A stretch of DNA of 34,940 bases, taken from assembly GCA_002688175.1 (NCBI GenBank), contig NZCC01000014.1, positions 1-34,940 on the forward strand. Direction: 5' to 3'. Below are positions 17,136-25,068 of this stretch, piece by piece; the stretch's first letter is position 1, and the number at the start of each line of letters is the position of its first letter. The notes under the pieces are model-generated. The model did no database searches. It was not told the DNA's origin and saw only the letters and a program-made list of their open reading frames with translations. The translations under genes and the position numbers were made by a program. The DNA is from Chromatiales bacterium (GTDB lineage Bacteria > Pseudomonadota > Gammaproteobacteria > Steroidobacterales > GCA-2729495).

Positions 17136-17510
17136 GTGAACGACCAGGCAAGTTTGTATGAACGGTTGGGTGGTTACGATGCGATCGCAGCTGTCGCGGA
17201 TGCACTATTGCCACGGTTAATGGCTGATCAGGCACTGGGCAGGTTCTGGCAGAATCGTGGTGAAGATGGTATTCGTCGTGAGAAACAATTACTTATTGAC
17301 TACCTGTGTTCGAATGCAGGAGGACCGCTGTTGTATACCGGTCGAGATATGGAGATATCATACCAGGGTATGCGTATCAGTGAGAGCGACTGGTCAGCAC
17401 TGATCGGTCATGTCAGAGACACCCTTGAGTCTTTTAGTGTTCCGGCGCAGGAGAGCGGCGAGGTGGTTGCATTTATCGAGACTACAAAATCAGCCATTGT
17501 TGAAGCGTAG
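17136..17510 (+). CDS. truncated haemoglobin (group I-like) lacking the proximal His
   Basis: This 124-residue 2-on-2 globin starts at GTG 17136 behind GCGGGGA. It has the family opening LYERLGGYDAIAAVAD, the FWQN CD region and GGPLLYTGRDM. Aligned with M. tuberculosis HbN, the segment MKQVHQGRGI becomes MEISYQGMRI, so the proximal F8 His is Tyr76 (codon TAC). The distal B10 Tyr aligns with Leu25. Typical members bind haem through F8 His for NO dioxygenation or O2 sensing. Here haem might be Tyr-ligated or absent. The next gene, 27 bp on, encodes a DsbA-fold protein and the two may be co-transcribed. Confidence 0.88.
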   Translation: MNDQASLYERLGGYDAIAAVADALLPRLMADQALGRFWQNRGEDGIRREKQLLIDYLCSNAGGPLLYTGRDMEISYQGMRISESDWSALIGHVRDTLESFSVPAQESGEVVAFIETTKSAIVEA

Positions 17511-17537
17511 CATCGATTCATTCATGTGGATTTGAAT

Positions 17538-18203
17538 ATGGCATCGATCCGTATAACACATTTCTCAGATATTCTATGTGTGTGGGCCTATATCAGTCAG
17601 ATCCGTATTGCTGAACTGGAGTCAACTTTCTCTCAGGATGTTGTTTTTGACTTTCAGTTTTTCAATGTATTTGGTGATGTGTATGCCAAGATGGACAGAC
17701 AATGGGGCGGGCGTGGCGGTCTGGCTGCTTATGGGCAGCATGTACAAGAGGTTGCTGCCGGGTTCGATCATGTGAATCTGTGTGCTGATGTGTGGTCTCG
17801 GAACGTCCCGACCTCATCGTTACCTGCGCATCTGTTTATCGCAGCAGCAAAACTTCTGGACAGTGAACAGGGCAGTGTTGTTGCGCCGTTATTCGCTGCA
17901 TCAATTCGTAAGGCATTTTTTGAATCTGCTGTTAATGTGTCCTGCAGGGATGAACTCGTTGCGCTAGCAGAAGGTCAGGGTATCAAGGCAGCTGATCTTG
18001 ATAGCAAGCTTGACAGTGGTCAGGCTCACGCGCTGACGGCACAGGATTACAAAAATGCCACTGAACTTGATATCCGATCGAGTCCGACGATGGTATTGAA
18101 TGAAGGCCGACAGACCCTGAGCGGAAATGTTGGCTATAGAGTGCTTGAGGCTAATATTCGGGAATTGATCAGACATCCGGTGGGCCAGCATAGCTGGTGT
18201 TAA
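17538..18203 (+). CDS. DsbA-fold (FrnE/HCCA isomerase-like) thioredoxin-family protein
   Basis: The protein is 221 residues from ATG 17538 (GTG 17526 is an alternative). The opening IRITHFSDILCVWAYISQIRI matches the DSBA-like domain of FrnE and 2-hydroxychromene-2-carboxylate isomerase proteins (first strand THFSD). The active-site position reads CVWA, so the second Cys of the usual CPWC is missing. The C-terminal ELDIRSSPTMVLNEGRQTL has the cis-Pro SSP. A single Cys argues against disulfide oxidation and for a glutathione- or thiol-linked isomerase or transferase. It lacks a signal peptide, so it is cytoplasmic, and lies just after the globin gene. Confidence 0.82.
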   Translation: MASIRITHFSDILCVWAYISQIRIAELESTFSQDVVFDFQFFNVFGDVYAKMDRQWGGRGGLAAYGQHVQEVAAGFDHVNLCADVWSRNVPTSSLPAHLFIAAAKLLDSEQGSVVAPLFAASIRKAFFESAVNVSCRDELVALAEGQGIKAADLDSKLDSGQAHALTAQDYKNATELDIRSSPTMVLNEGRQTLSGNVGYRVLEANIRELIRHPVGQHSWC

Positions 18204-18316
18204 CTGGCAGGCCAGCGAGAGCGATAATCGCTTTTCTGAACCGGGAGTAGCGTGAATATTGCGCTACAAAATATTTCTCGTCCGCTGTTTCCATTGGTGA
18301 AGTTTAGGAGCAGGTG

Positions 18317-18673
18317 TTGTTTGGTGTAGCAGAAGATATTGATCTGAGCGGGTTGGTTGACAGAAAACTGCAGAGTATTTCGGTAAGTGCAGAGCGACTT
18401 GAACTGGATTTTGATGATGATTGGTCACTAAGCTTTGAATGTTCGTGGTGTCTTGAAGGTAGTGCCGGTTCGATAGCAGAGGGGGATCGTGACGCATTGC
18501 TTGATGACGCTGAAAAGTTGACACGACTTGTCGGTTCCGTTATCGAATTTGCTGTACCACGACCACCGGACCGAATTGAGATCGATTTTGGCAAGCAAGG
18601 TCGGTTGATATTGATTGATGACAGTGAATTACTGGAATCATTTTCGATAGATCCGATAGGTATCGTTGTTTAG
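18317..18673 (+). CDS. small acidic hypothetical protein
   Basis: This protein of about 118 residues is read from TTG 18317. AGGAG ends 6 nt before it, and GTG 18314 would be too close. The sequence alternates short beta strands with acidic turns (RLELDFDDDWSLSFECSW, then RIEIDFGKQGRLILIDD), suggesting a small beta-rich fold. No signal or membrane segment was seen. It sits between the DsbA-fold protein and the thioesterase, all rightward. I do not recognise the family. Confidence 0.65.
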   Translation: MFGVAEDIDLSGLVDRKLQSISVSAERLELDFDDDWSLSFECSWCLEGSAGSIAEGDRDALLDDAEKLTRLVGSVIEFAVPRPPDRIEIDFGKQGRLILIDDSELLESFSIDPIGIVV

Positions 18674-18718
18674 GGCATGCTGGCAATGGTTTCAGCTGCA
18701 AAAATGGCAGTAAGGTAA

Positions 18719-19075
18719 ATGAATCACAGAAAACTCGTGCTACCCGAGCACATGAATGATCAGGGGTCTTTGTTTGGCGGTTATCTGCTTAAGTGGCTTG
18801 ATGAATTTGCTTATATAACTGCGAGTATGGAGTTTCCGGATCATCGCTTCGTCACGATTGCCATGAATAATGTTGAGTTCAGGCACCCGATCCATTGCGG
18901 GCAAATCCTTCGTTTCACTATTAGCCGGGCCCGGCTCGGTGGTTCATCTGTCGAGTATCTCGTTGAGGTGTTTAGCGAGAAATCGAGTGGTGCAGATGAG
19001 CAGGTCCTGTTCGTGACGGGTATCACATTCGTCAATGTGACTGAGGTTGGCGAGAAGCAGCAGATCAAACGGTAG
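18719..19075 (+). CDS. acyl-CoA thioesterase, hotdog (YciA/BACH-like)
   Basis: The 118-residue hotdog protein has the thioesterase signature HMNDQGSLFGGYLLKWLDE (residues 11-29), then FVTIAMNNVEFRHPIHCGQIL, typical of YciA/BFIT-type acyl-CoA hydrolases. N13 and the Asp in WLDE are the likely catalytic residues. It would hydrolyse acyl-CoA to free acid and CoA in the cytoplasm. TAAGG precedes the ATG at 18719. The stop is 6 bp from the methyltransferase gene, implying one transcript. The length is on the short side for the family. Confidence 0.88.
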   Translation: MNHRKLVLPEHMNDQGSLFGGYLLKWLDEFAYITASMEFPDHRFVTIAMNNVEFRHPIHCGQILRFTISRARLGGSSVEYLVEVFSEKSSGADEQVLFVTGITFVNVTEVGEKQQIKR

Positions 19076-19081
19076 TACTGT

Positions 19082-19729
19082 ATGAAGCGAATACCTGAAC
19101 CGGAGTTAATGCTTGATGAAGATCAGGTTCGCGCCTATGCAGAAGCGGACTTCGATGCGCCGCATAGTCATTTCATGGAACTTCTTCTGGCCCGGTGTAA
19201 TGATTTACCCCAGACTGGTCGGGCACTTGATCTTGGTTGTGGATCAGGTGATATCAGTCGCCGGTTTGCCGCGCAATTTCCCGGCTGGCGCATCGATAGC
19301 ATTGATGGTTCGGCTACGATGCTCGCAGCAGCACGGGAGATGACGCCGGACGAAACACAAATCCAATATATTGAAGCTTATTTACCGGCACAGCTGACCG
19401 GTCAGTACGATATGATTTTTTCCAATAGTTTGCTGCATCATCTTGATGACCCGACGGTGATATGGTCAACGATTAGCGATGGAGTAAGCCCCGGTTGCCG
19501 GGTGTTCGTCATGGATCTGTTGCGACCTCCTGATCGTGAGACGGCTGAAGTATTCGTTACGCAATATTCCGGTGATGAGCCGGCTGTATTACAAAATGAT
19601 TTCCTGCATTCTTTGCTTGCGGCCTATGAAGAGGCGGAGATTGTCGAGCAACTTCGCAGCGCCGGTCTGCCGTTGTGTGTCGAGGTGGTTTCCGATCGCC
19701 ATATTATCGCGTGGGGTGATTTTGACTAG
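19082..19729 (+). CDS. class I SAM-dependent methyltransferase
   Basis: The 215-residue protein has motif I ALDLGCGSGD (48-57), the acidic strand IDSIDGSATML and the motif IV region YDMIFSNSLLHHLDDP. These mark a class I Rossmann-fold methyltransferase of the Methyltransf_11/25 type. The substrate is unknown. It follows the thioesterase by 6 bp and its 3' end overlaps the glycosylase start by 8 nt. Coupling suggests shared expression rather than shared chemistry. Confidence 0.88.
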   Translation: MKRIPEPELMLDEDQVRAYAEADFDAPHSHFMELLLARCNDLPQTGRALDLGCGSGDISRRFAAQFPGWRIDSIDGSATMLAAAREMTPDETQIQYIEAYLPAQLTGQYDMIFSNSLLHHLDDPTVIWSTISDGVSPGCRVFVMDLLRPPDRETAEVFVTQYSGDEPAVLQNDFLHSLLAAYEEAEIVEQLRSAGLPLCVEVVSDRHIIAWGDFD

Positions 19730-20255
19730 CAAAGTTACAGCGCGTATCAGTAGCTTCCCACCAGTCATTGGGCATCGACCGCGGGTGTTGATTCTGGGTT
19801 CTATACCGGGCGTAGCATCACTGGTGGCACAGGAATACTATGCGATGCCTCGTAATGCGTTCTGGCCGATTATGGGGGAATTGTTTGGCGCAAGGTTTGA
19901 ATTGGCATACCAGCAACGACTTGATGTGTTGACGGCTAGTCGGGTCGCTTTATGGGATGTGCTCGGTAGTTGCGTTCGACCCGGCAGCCTTGATTCATCA
20001 ATTGATACTCACTCGGCTGCCGTAAATGATTTCAGTCAAATGCTTACTGATCATCCAACGATTCAGCGGATTTTTTTCAATGGGAAAAAAGCCGCTGAGA
20101 TGTATCGGCGGTATGTACTACCGTTGTACGACTCCATAACAGTGGATATTCCCTGCAGCACGTTGCCATCAACGAGTCCGGCTCATGCAGCCATGTCATT
20201 TGGCGAGAAACTGTCGGCCTGGTCAATAGTTTGTGATGCAGCGAGTCAGGCTTGA
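19722..20255 (+). CDS. uracil/deoxyinosine-DNA glycosylase family protein
   Basis: This protein of about 177 residues belongs to the UDG superfamily branch annotated as DNA-deoxyinosine (hypoxanthine) glycosylase. Features are ISSFPPVIG, VLILGSIPGVASL, the base-pocket YYAMPRNAFWPIMGELF, ALWDVLGSCVRPGSLDSSI, FNGKKAAEMY and the C-terminal LPSTSPAHA. It excises deaminated bases from DNA for repair. The start is TTG 19722 with GGGGTGA just upstream (GTG 19716 is an alternative). Either overlaps the methyltransferase end. The frame is open much further upstream, to 19536, but that part lies inside the methyltransferase gene. Confidence 0.87.
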   Translation: MTSKVTARISSFPPVIGHRPRVLILGSIPGVASLVAQEYYAMPRNAFWPIMGELFGARFELAYQQRLDVLTASRVALWDVLGSCVRPGSLDSSIDTHSAAVNDFSQMLTDHPTIQRIFFNGKKAAEMYRRYVLPLYDSITVDIPCSTLPSTSPAHAAMSFGEKLSAWSIVCDAASQA

Positions 20256-20274
20256 GCTATTTTAATTTCTGGAA

Positions 20275-20293
20275 AGTCTGTCGCAGACAGACT
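20275..20293. repeat. perfect 8-bp hairpin with a 3-nt loop
   Basis: AGTCTGTC-GCA-GACAGACT is a perfect stem 20 bp after the glycosylase stop. On the plus strand it is followed by AAAGTG, not T residues, so it is not a classical rightward terminator. It could be an mRNA 3'-end stabiliser or a protein site. Confidence 0.55.
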
Positions 20294-20357
20294 AAAGTGT
20301 ATGCACGATACTGCCCTGAAATGAATTGAGAATTTGACGACAGAAAGCTGTTTTGGA

Positions 20358-20558
20358 ATGAGCCTGAAAGACGAAGTAGAGGCATTGCTCCCGAACTGGG
20401 AGTCCTGGTATCCGAGCCTGTTTCATGCAGCCGAGGATCTCGGCGTTATTCGTGCGCGCGTTTGTTCCCCGTCGTCACTGATGTTGAGCAGTCGCCATTC
20501 TTCAGTGCAGAATGCTGCCGTTAATGCATTCAGAGAGAAATGGGGCGGTACAGAATAG
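20358..20558 (+). CDS. small hypothetical protein
   Basis: This 66-residue frame from ATG 20358 is weakly preceded by TTGGA. TTG 20334 would add 8 residues. The sequence SLKDEVEALLPNWESWYPS followed by an amphipathic stretch and AAVNAFREKWGG is protein-like, but I know no family for it. It sits between a hairpin and the DUF6940-like gene. Real-gene status is uncertain. Confidence 0.4.
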   Translation: MSLKDEVEALLPNWESWYPSLFHAAEDLGVIRARVCSPSSLMLSSRHSSVQNAAVNAFREKWGGTE

Positions 20559-20701
20559 ACAGGTGTCATCGGCTTTGATTCAGTCACACAATAAAATGAA
20601 TGCTCAATAAACAGGCAAGGATTTCTGTTCCCGACAAGATGTGTCAGGCTGGCGAAGCGATCATCATATTGATTCATGATCAGTCTTAGGCAAATTACCC
20701 T

Positions 20702-21322
20702 GTGACAATCCTTTCTCGTTGGTCGGTGACCGCCGAATCACTCAATGGCGGGCAAGTTCGGCGACTGACTTTTCTTGCTGAATCAAGGGCTTTGTCCTGT
20801 CATGATGTTTGTAGTCTTTGGCAGCACGATACCGGGTTTGTGGATTTTTTCAGTAAGACGCTTGCGGATATGCCGTTTAGTGCATTTTTCTGGGAGGTTT
20901 GTCCAATCAGCATGGTATCTGTCGACACACCATTCGAGTGTGTTGTTGTTGACAGCCCGGTGTTGTCAGGCGTAACAGCGGATTCCGGGCCATTTGGTTC
21001 ACAACTCGATGCGTTACATTCCCCAGACGGAATCGCCCTGTTTGAGAATCTTGGCGGTGATGCATTATTGATTGCTCCCTGCACCGGTCAGGGTGCTGTG
21101 GCGTATGCACACCTGGCCCTGTTTGTTCGTCATGCACCTCTGCAACTGCAACGCACATTCTGGGCTCGTGTCGGTACTGCACTGGCAGCAAGTCTTGCCA
21201 GTAAACCGGTCTGGCTCAGTACTTCGGGTCTTGGTGTTTATTGGTTACATGCCAGGCTCGACCAGTATCCAAAATACTATACTTATGCTCCCTATCGACA
21301 GACAGGAACAACTCGCGGGTGA
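20702..21322 (+). CDS. conserved hypothetical protein (DUF6940-like)
   Basis: The 206-residue protein begins at GTG 20702. It has FENLGGDALLIAPC (115-128), YAHLALFVRHAP and a C-terminal GLGVYWLHARLDQYPKYY, a pattern I associate with proteins labelled DUF6940. The family assignment is from memory and tentative. No catalytic motif, signal or membrane helix was seen. The stop overlaps the next ATG by one base (TGATG), so it is coupled to the DUF938 methyltransferase. Confidence 0.75.
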   Translation: MTILSRWSVTAESLNGGQVRRLTFLAESRALSCHDVCSLWQHDTGFVDFFSKTLADMPFSAFFWEVCPISMVSVDTPFECVVVDSPVLSGVTADSGPFGSQLDALHSPDGIALFENLGGDALLIAPCTGQGAVAYAHLALFVRHAPLQLQRTFWARVGTALAASLASKPVWLSTSGLGVYWLHARLDQYPKYYTYAPYRQTGTTRG

Positions 21323-21909
21323 TGGCATTCTCTGAGCCGTGTGAGCGGAATAAGCAACCAATACTCGATATTCTGGTTATCGAGTTGTATCGCTGTAGTG
21401 CTGCACTCGAAGTCGGTAGCGGTACCGGTCAGCATGCTGTCCATTTTGCAGGCGGGTTACCGCAGGTCAAATGGCAGCCGACAGATCGTATTGATGAATT
21501 ACTTGCACTGTCGGCGCGGATAATGACCGAGGCACCGCAAAATGTGCAGCCACCATTGCAGCTTGATGTCTGCGATAAGACATGGCCAGGTCCATTCGAT
21601 GCCGTGTTTACAGCCAATACGCTGCATATCATGTCCTGGGATTCAGTCCGGCATTTCTTTCGTGGTGTCGGGCGAGTGCTCGATGGGTGCGGCCTGCTTT
21701 GTGTCTATGGGCCGTTTCTCTATGCGGGCGTGGAAATGGTGTCTAGCAATAAAGCGTTCGATCAATGGCTGCGAGGCCGTGATCCGGACAGTGGAATTCG
21801 TGAATTTGAGGACGTCAATGCCCTTGCTGCCGAGCAGGGACTGGCCCTGAAGGTTGATCATCAGATGCCGGCCAACAACCAATTACTCGTGTGGCAACGG
21901 GAAAAATGA
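21322..21909 (+). CDS. DUF938 SAM-dependent methyltransferase-like protein
   Basis: The protein is 195 residues from ATG 21322. The opening FSEPCERNKQPILDIL is the DUF938 hallmark. The SAM-binding motif LEVGSGTGQHAVHFA (29-43), the VKWQPTDR strand and FTANTLHIMSW follow. The overall fold is a class I methyltransferase, but the substrate is not known. The chosen start gives the family N-terminus and a one-base overlap with the upstream gene. An upstream in-frame start at 21241 would overlap that gene more and adds unrelated residues. Confidence 0.88.
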   Translation: MAFSEPCERNKQPILDILVIELYRCSAALEVGSGTGQHAVHFAGGLPQVKWQPTDRIDELLALSARIMTEAPQNVQPPLQLDVCDKTWPGPFDAVFTANTLHIMSWDSVRHFFRGVGRVLDGCGLLCVYGPFLYAGVEMVSSNKAFDQWLRGRDPDSGIREFEDVNALAAEQGLALKVDHQMPANNQLLVWQREK

Positions 21910-21963
21910 GGAGTTTTGGGTAGAAATTATGTCTAATCGCCCATTATTTCTGCCCGTATTTGT

Positions 21964-21991
21964 TTGATTATTAGTATCATTACGGTATAAA
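21964..21991 (+). promoter_or_regulatory. probable sigma70 promoter of panD
   Basis: TTGATT at 21964-21969 and TATAAA at 21986-21991 are separated by 16 bp, giving a near-consensus promoter 66 bp before the panD ATG. The leader contains TCCGGA twice (22011-22016 and 22022-22027), able to pair as a short hairpin, and AGGAG about 8 nt before the ATG. Confidence 0.6.
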
Positions 21992-22056
21992 AAAGCGATC
22001 TGTTTCAGTGTCCGGATGGTATCCGGAGTCCGTTACTAATAATCAGGAGACTTCAT

Positions 22057-22428
22057 ATGCGCTCAGTTCTGCGCTCAAAAATTCATAAAGCGACCGTCAC
22101 GGAAGCGAATCCCGAATATGTTGGCAGCATCACGATCGATGTAGAGCTCCTCGAGCGGGTCGATCTGTGGGAGAACGAACGTGTTCTGATTGCAAGTAAT
22201 ACGACCGGCGCACGCTTGGAAACCTACGTTATTGCTGGCGAGCCGGGCTCAGGAAAGATTGCTATGAATGGTCCTGCAGCACATACGATCGGGGTTGGTG
22301 AAGAAGTTGTCATCATGGGTTTTGAGGCGACTGATCAGCCCATTGAGCCAAAAGTTATTCTGGTTGATGCGGTTAACCGGTTTATAGGTAATCTGACCGA
22401 AAAAGAAGACACCACTGTTAGCGTATGA
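22057..22428 (+). CDS. panD: aspartate 1-decarboxylase
   Basis: This 123-residue pyruvoyl enzyme makes beta-alanine from aspartate for pantothenate and CoA synthesis. It has the self-cleavage site Gly23-Ser24 in EYVGSITID, the opening RSVLRSKIHKATVTEA, and NTTGARLETYVI and MNGPAAHTIGVGEEVVIM. Ser24 becomes the pyruvoyl group. The length and motifs fit PanD. It has its own promoter and a good ribosome site. No panB or panC lies nearby. The C-terminal tail after the VNRF segment is slightly acidic. Confidence 0.95.
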   Translation: MRSVLRSKIHKATVTEANPEYVGSITIDVELLERVDLWENERVLIASNTTGARLETYVIAGEPGSGKIAMNGPAAHTIGVGEEVVIMGFEATDQPIEPKVILVDAVNRFIGNLTEKEDTTVSV

Positions 22429-22545
22429 AAGGGGCTGCTGACACGGTTCTCAGTGTTGTCGGCGGTTGACTCGATGTCATATATTATTGGGATAGATGGT
22501 AACGCAATGTCTCGTGGTATGGTGGATGCTTTATATGGATAGATT

Positions 22546-22938
22546 ATGACGGGCTGGATAACTCACCTGTTAGCATTCCTGGTTGGAGCAGGCACCGTTG
22601 TGCTCTTGCTGGTCAATCGACGTAACCGGGCCGGCAGTAAGTCAGGCAAGGTATTGCGCAAACTGTACCGGCAATGCCCGGAATTTTTTGATGATGTCCG
22701 TATCGAGCTGGGTAAGGCCGAGTTTCAGGATGTCCGCGAGTTTGCCATCCTCAAATCATCACAGATCACTTTCGTCAGTGAAGATGTGAGATTTGTCTAT
22801 TATGAGGATGAATTGCCTAATCTGAAGGAAATTGCAGCAGGGCTTGAAGATCTTGGGTTCATTGATGATGTCACGCGGGGTAAAACACCGCTCTACCGCA
22901 TGCGTGAAAACTTTGTCACGGCACTCGGCTCCCTGTAA
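22546..22938 (+). CDS. membrane-anchored hypothetical protein
   Basis: This 130-residue protein has one N-terminal membrane helix (residues 6-22), a basic NRRNRAGSKSGK stretch and a cytosolic domain of about 95 residues. The domain is mixed alpha/beta with acidic patches (VRFVYYEDELPNLKEIA). The orientation (helix, then positive charges) predicts a cytoplasmic C-terminus. No family was recognised. It lies between panD and the GIY-YIG gene, 35 bp before the latter. Confidence 0.7.
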   Translation: MTGWITHLLAFLVGAGTVVLLLVNRRNRAGSKSGKVLRKLYRQCPEFFDDVRIELGKAEFQDVREFAILKSSQITFVSEDVRFVYYEDELPNLKEIAAGLEDLGFIDDVTRGKTPLYRMRENFVTALGSL

Positions 22939-22973
22939 ACGGGCCGGTATCCGCTGCAGCGGAACAATTCAAA

Positions 22974-23222
22974 ATGTGGACTGTCTATATAGTACATTGT
23001 GCTGATAACAGCCTGTACACAGGCATTGCGAAGGATGTTGAGGAGCGGATCAGCCTGCATAATGCAGGACGCGGAGCCAAGTACACTCGTTCTCGTCGCC
23101 CAGTCAGGCTGGTTTATTCAGAGTCCGTCGCTACTCGTGCAACCGCCTTGCGGCGGGAAATCGAAATCAAGCGGCTCAAAAGGGACGACAAGAAAAAATT
23201 AATAGACACTGGTACTGACTGA
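22974..23222 (+). CDS. GIY-YIG nuclease-domain protein (YhbQ-like)
   Basis: The 82-residue protein is a single GIY-YIG domain. VYIVHCADNSLYTGIAKDVE carries the two short strands (YIV and YTG), with ERISLHNAGRGAKYTRSRRPV containing the conserved Arg/His region, and ALRREIEIKRLKR with the Glu that binds metal. YhbQ-type stand-alone domains are common in bacteria and probably nick DNA, with poorly defined roles. Length and motif order match the family. Confidence 0.9.
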   Translation: MWTVYIVHCADNSLYTGIAKDVEERISLHNAGRGAKYTRSRRPVRLVYSESVATRATALRREIEIKRLKRDDKKKLIDTGTD

Positions 23223-23321
23223 GTGTCGACAAACCGCCTTTGGTTGTACATCGATTTGACCTGCTGAGTCTGATCGGTTTGTCCGTTCATAAATAATAAT
23301 ATTCATCTGAGGAACGAGACT

Positions 23322-24998
23322 ATGTCAAACGACCCGGAATTGGAGCAGGAAAAGCAAACTGTATCACGACGAACAATGCTTGCCGGTGGCGCAGGTATTG
23401 CGGCGCTGTCAGCCACGCAATTGGTGAGCGGTTGTGCGAGCAGTAGTAACAATGCAGTAGCCGGCAGTACGACTGAGGCGATTCGAAAAGTACCGGGTGC
23501 ACCGTTCGATTCCTTTCGTGATTATATCGAGGCGATTGAGGCTCACGGCCTTGTATTGCGGCTGCCGCGCATCGATCAGGATGCCTATGAACTGGCTGCG
23601 TTGATGTATCGACTCACTGATGAGTATGGCTGGTATGAGGCACCATGCATCATAGCTGAAGAAATCAAGATTGATGGTAAGTGGGTTAAGGGTCCGGTAA
23701 TTGTTAATCATATGGGGCATTGGTTTACCGAGGCGATTACGTTTGGTGTTGAGCTGGTGCCGGATGATGGCGTGGCGACCTACCGCAAGACCATGAAAAA
23801 GCTTGAAGGGATGCTGGTCGATGGAGAATATCCAAAAATTGCACCGGTTGAGGTTGCTCGTGAAGAGGCAGCCTGCAAGGAATTTGTGCTACGTGGCGAA
23901 GATATCGATCTGACCAGGTTTGCATTTATACAGAGCAACCCGGCCGACTCACGACGTTACGTCAATACCGGATCTTCGTTTACGTATGGCCCGGTTATCG
24001 GCAAGAATTTTGGCACCTATCGGTGCGAGTTGCGTGGCCCGCGTTTGCTCGGATTCAACCCGGAGCCAAACCAGACAGCCTGGCGTACGTTGATGGCTGC
24101 CAAGGAGCGGGGCGAGAAAAGTGTCAGGATTTCTATTGCCCTTGGTCTGGATCCTGTCATCTGGACGATCAGTAGCTCGCGAATTGTCAATCGAATGAGC
24201 AAGGAGCAGGTGGACGAACTCGCTATTGCCGGTGGTATGCGGGGTGAGCCGGTTAAGGTTGTACGTTCGGAAACTAATGATCATATGGTTCCGGCCAGCG
24301 CGGAGATGATTATCGAGGGCGAGGTGCCACTTGATGACCTGATGCCGGAGGGTCCGTTTGGAGAGATGTACGGTTACCTGGGCGATAAGCGCGAGACCAA
24401 TTTTATCGTTAATGTTTTGGCGGTTACGCATCGAAAAAATCCATGGATTCTTAACCAGTTCACCGGTGCAACGCGCGGCTATGCTACCGCACCGACTGCA
24501 GTGTTATTCAATACGAGTCTCAGGCGTTTGGTACCTAACCTGATAGAATTGCATTCGCCGGTCGATGCAACAGGCCTTACTTATGTTCGCATCAAGAAGA
24601 CTGAACCCGGGGAAGGCTTGAAGGCAGGCCAGCGCCTTGCTTCAATTATCCCTATCTATAAAGTAGTCATTGTTGTCGATGAAGATGTTGATGTGCTTGA
24701 CACACAGCAGGTTAATCATGCAATTGGTTCCAGGTGGATGCCGAAAACAGCAACAAAATTAGTTGAGAATGTACGTGCCATGGGTCTTGATCCAAGTCGC
24801 GATGCCGATGGCAAAGTCAGTAAAATTGTTATCGATGCGACAAAACAGTGGCCCGAGGAAAATGGGCCTGAGGTATTCCCCAGGCTGAATAGGACTCTGC
24901 TTGAGGAACTTGCGCCAGAGTCGTTCGAGCTTGTCGATCGCAAGTGGGGGGCTATTATAAAGCGCAAGTCCCGAACTTTCGGTCCGGTTTCCGGGTAA
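23322..24998 (+). CDS. UbiD-family decarboxylase with Tat lipoprotein signal
   Basis: The 558-residue protein is a UbiD-type prenylated-FMN decarboxylase. It shows GKNFGTYRCELRGPRLLG with N229/R234, IALGLDPV, AGGMRGEPVKVV, IEGEV (E332, E334) and EGPFGEMYGY (E343), the conserved prFMN and acid residues. The N-terminus has a twin-arginine motif SRRTMLAGG (15-23), a hydrophobic stretch and a lipobox VSGC38, predicting Tat export of a folded, cofactor-loaded lipoprotein. UbiD enzymes are otherwise cytoplasmic, so this is unusual. A GAGGAA site precedes ATG 23322. No ubiX (prFMN synthase) is nearby. The substrate is probably an aromatic or unsaturated acid. Confidence 0.88.
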   Translation: MSNDPELEQEKQTVSRRTMLAGGAGIAALSATQLVSGCASSSNNAVAGSTTEAIRKVPGAPFDSFRDYIEAIEAHGLVLRLPRIDQDAYELAALMYRLTDEYGWYEAPCIIAEEIKIDGKWVKGPVIVNHMGHWFTEAITFGVELVPDDGVATYRKTMKKLEGMLVDGEYPKIAPVEVAREEAACKEFVLRGEDIDLTRFAFIQSNPADSRRYVNTGSSFTYGPVIGKNFGTYRCELRGPRLLGFNPEPNQTAWRTLMAAKERGEKSVRISIALGLDPVIWTISSSRIVNRMSKEQVDELAIAGGMRGEPVKVVRSETNDHMVPASAEMIIEGEVPLDDLMPEGPFGEMYGYLGDKRETNFIVNVLAVTHRKNPWILNQFTGATRGYATAPTAVLFNTSLRRLVPNLIELHSPVDATGLTYVRIKKTEPGEGLKAGQRLASIIPIYKVVIVVDEDVDVLDTQQVNHAIGSRWMPKTATKLVENVRAMGLDPSRDADGKVSKIVIDATKQWPEENGPEVFPRLNRTLLEELAPESFELVDRKWGAIIKRKSRTFGPVSG

Positions 24999-25068
24999 CC
25001 GGGAGCAGTTATTTAATTAGTCAGGAAGGGATAGGTTTAGTAATTCTGTCATCAGTAAAACACGACAA

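Noticed and set aside
19536-19721. Long N-terminus of the DNA glycosylase-like protein
   Set aside because: This frame lies inside the methyltransferase gene, and family members start close to the ISSFPP segment.
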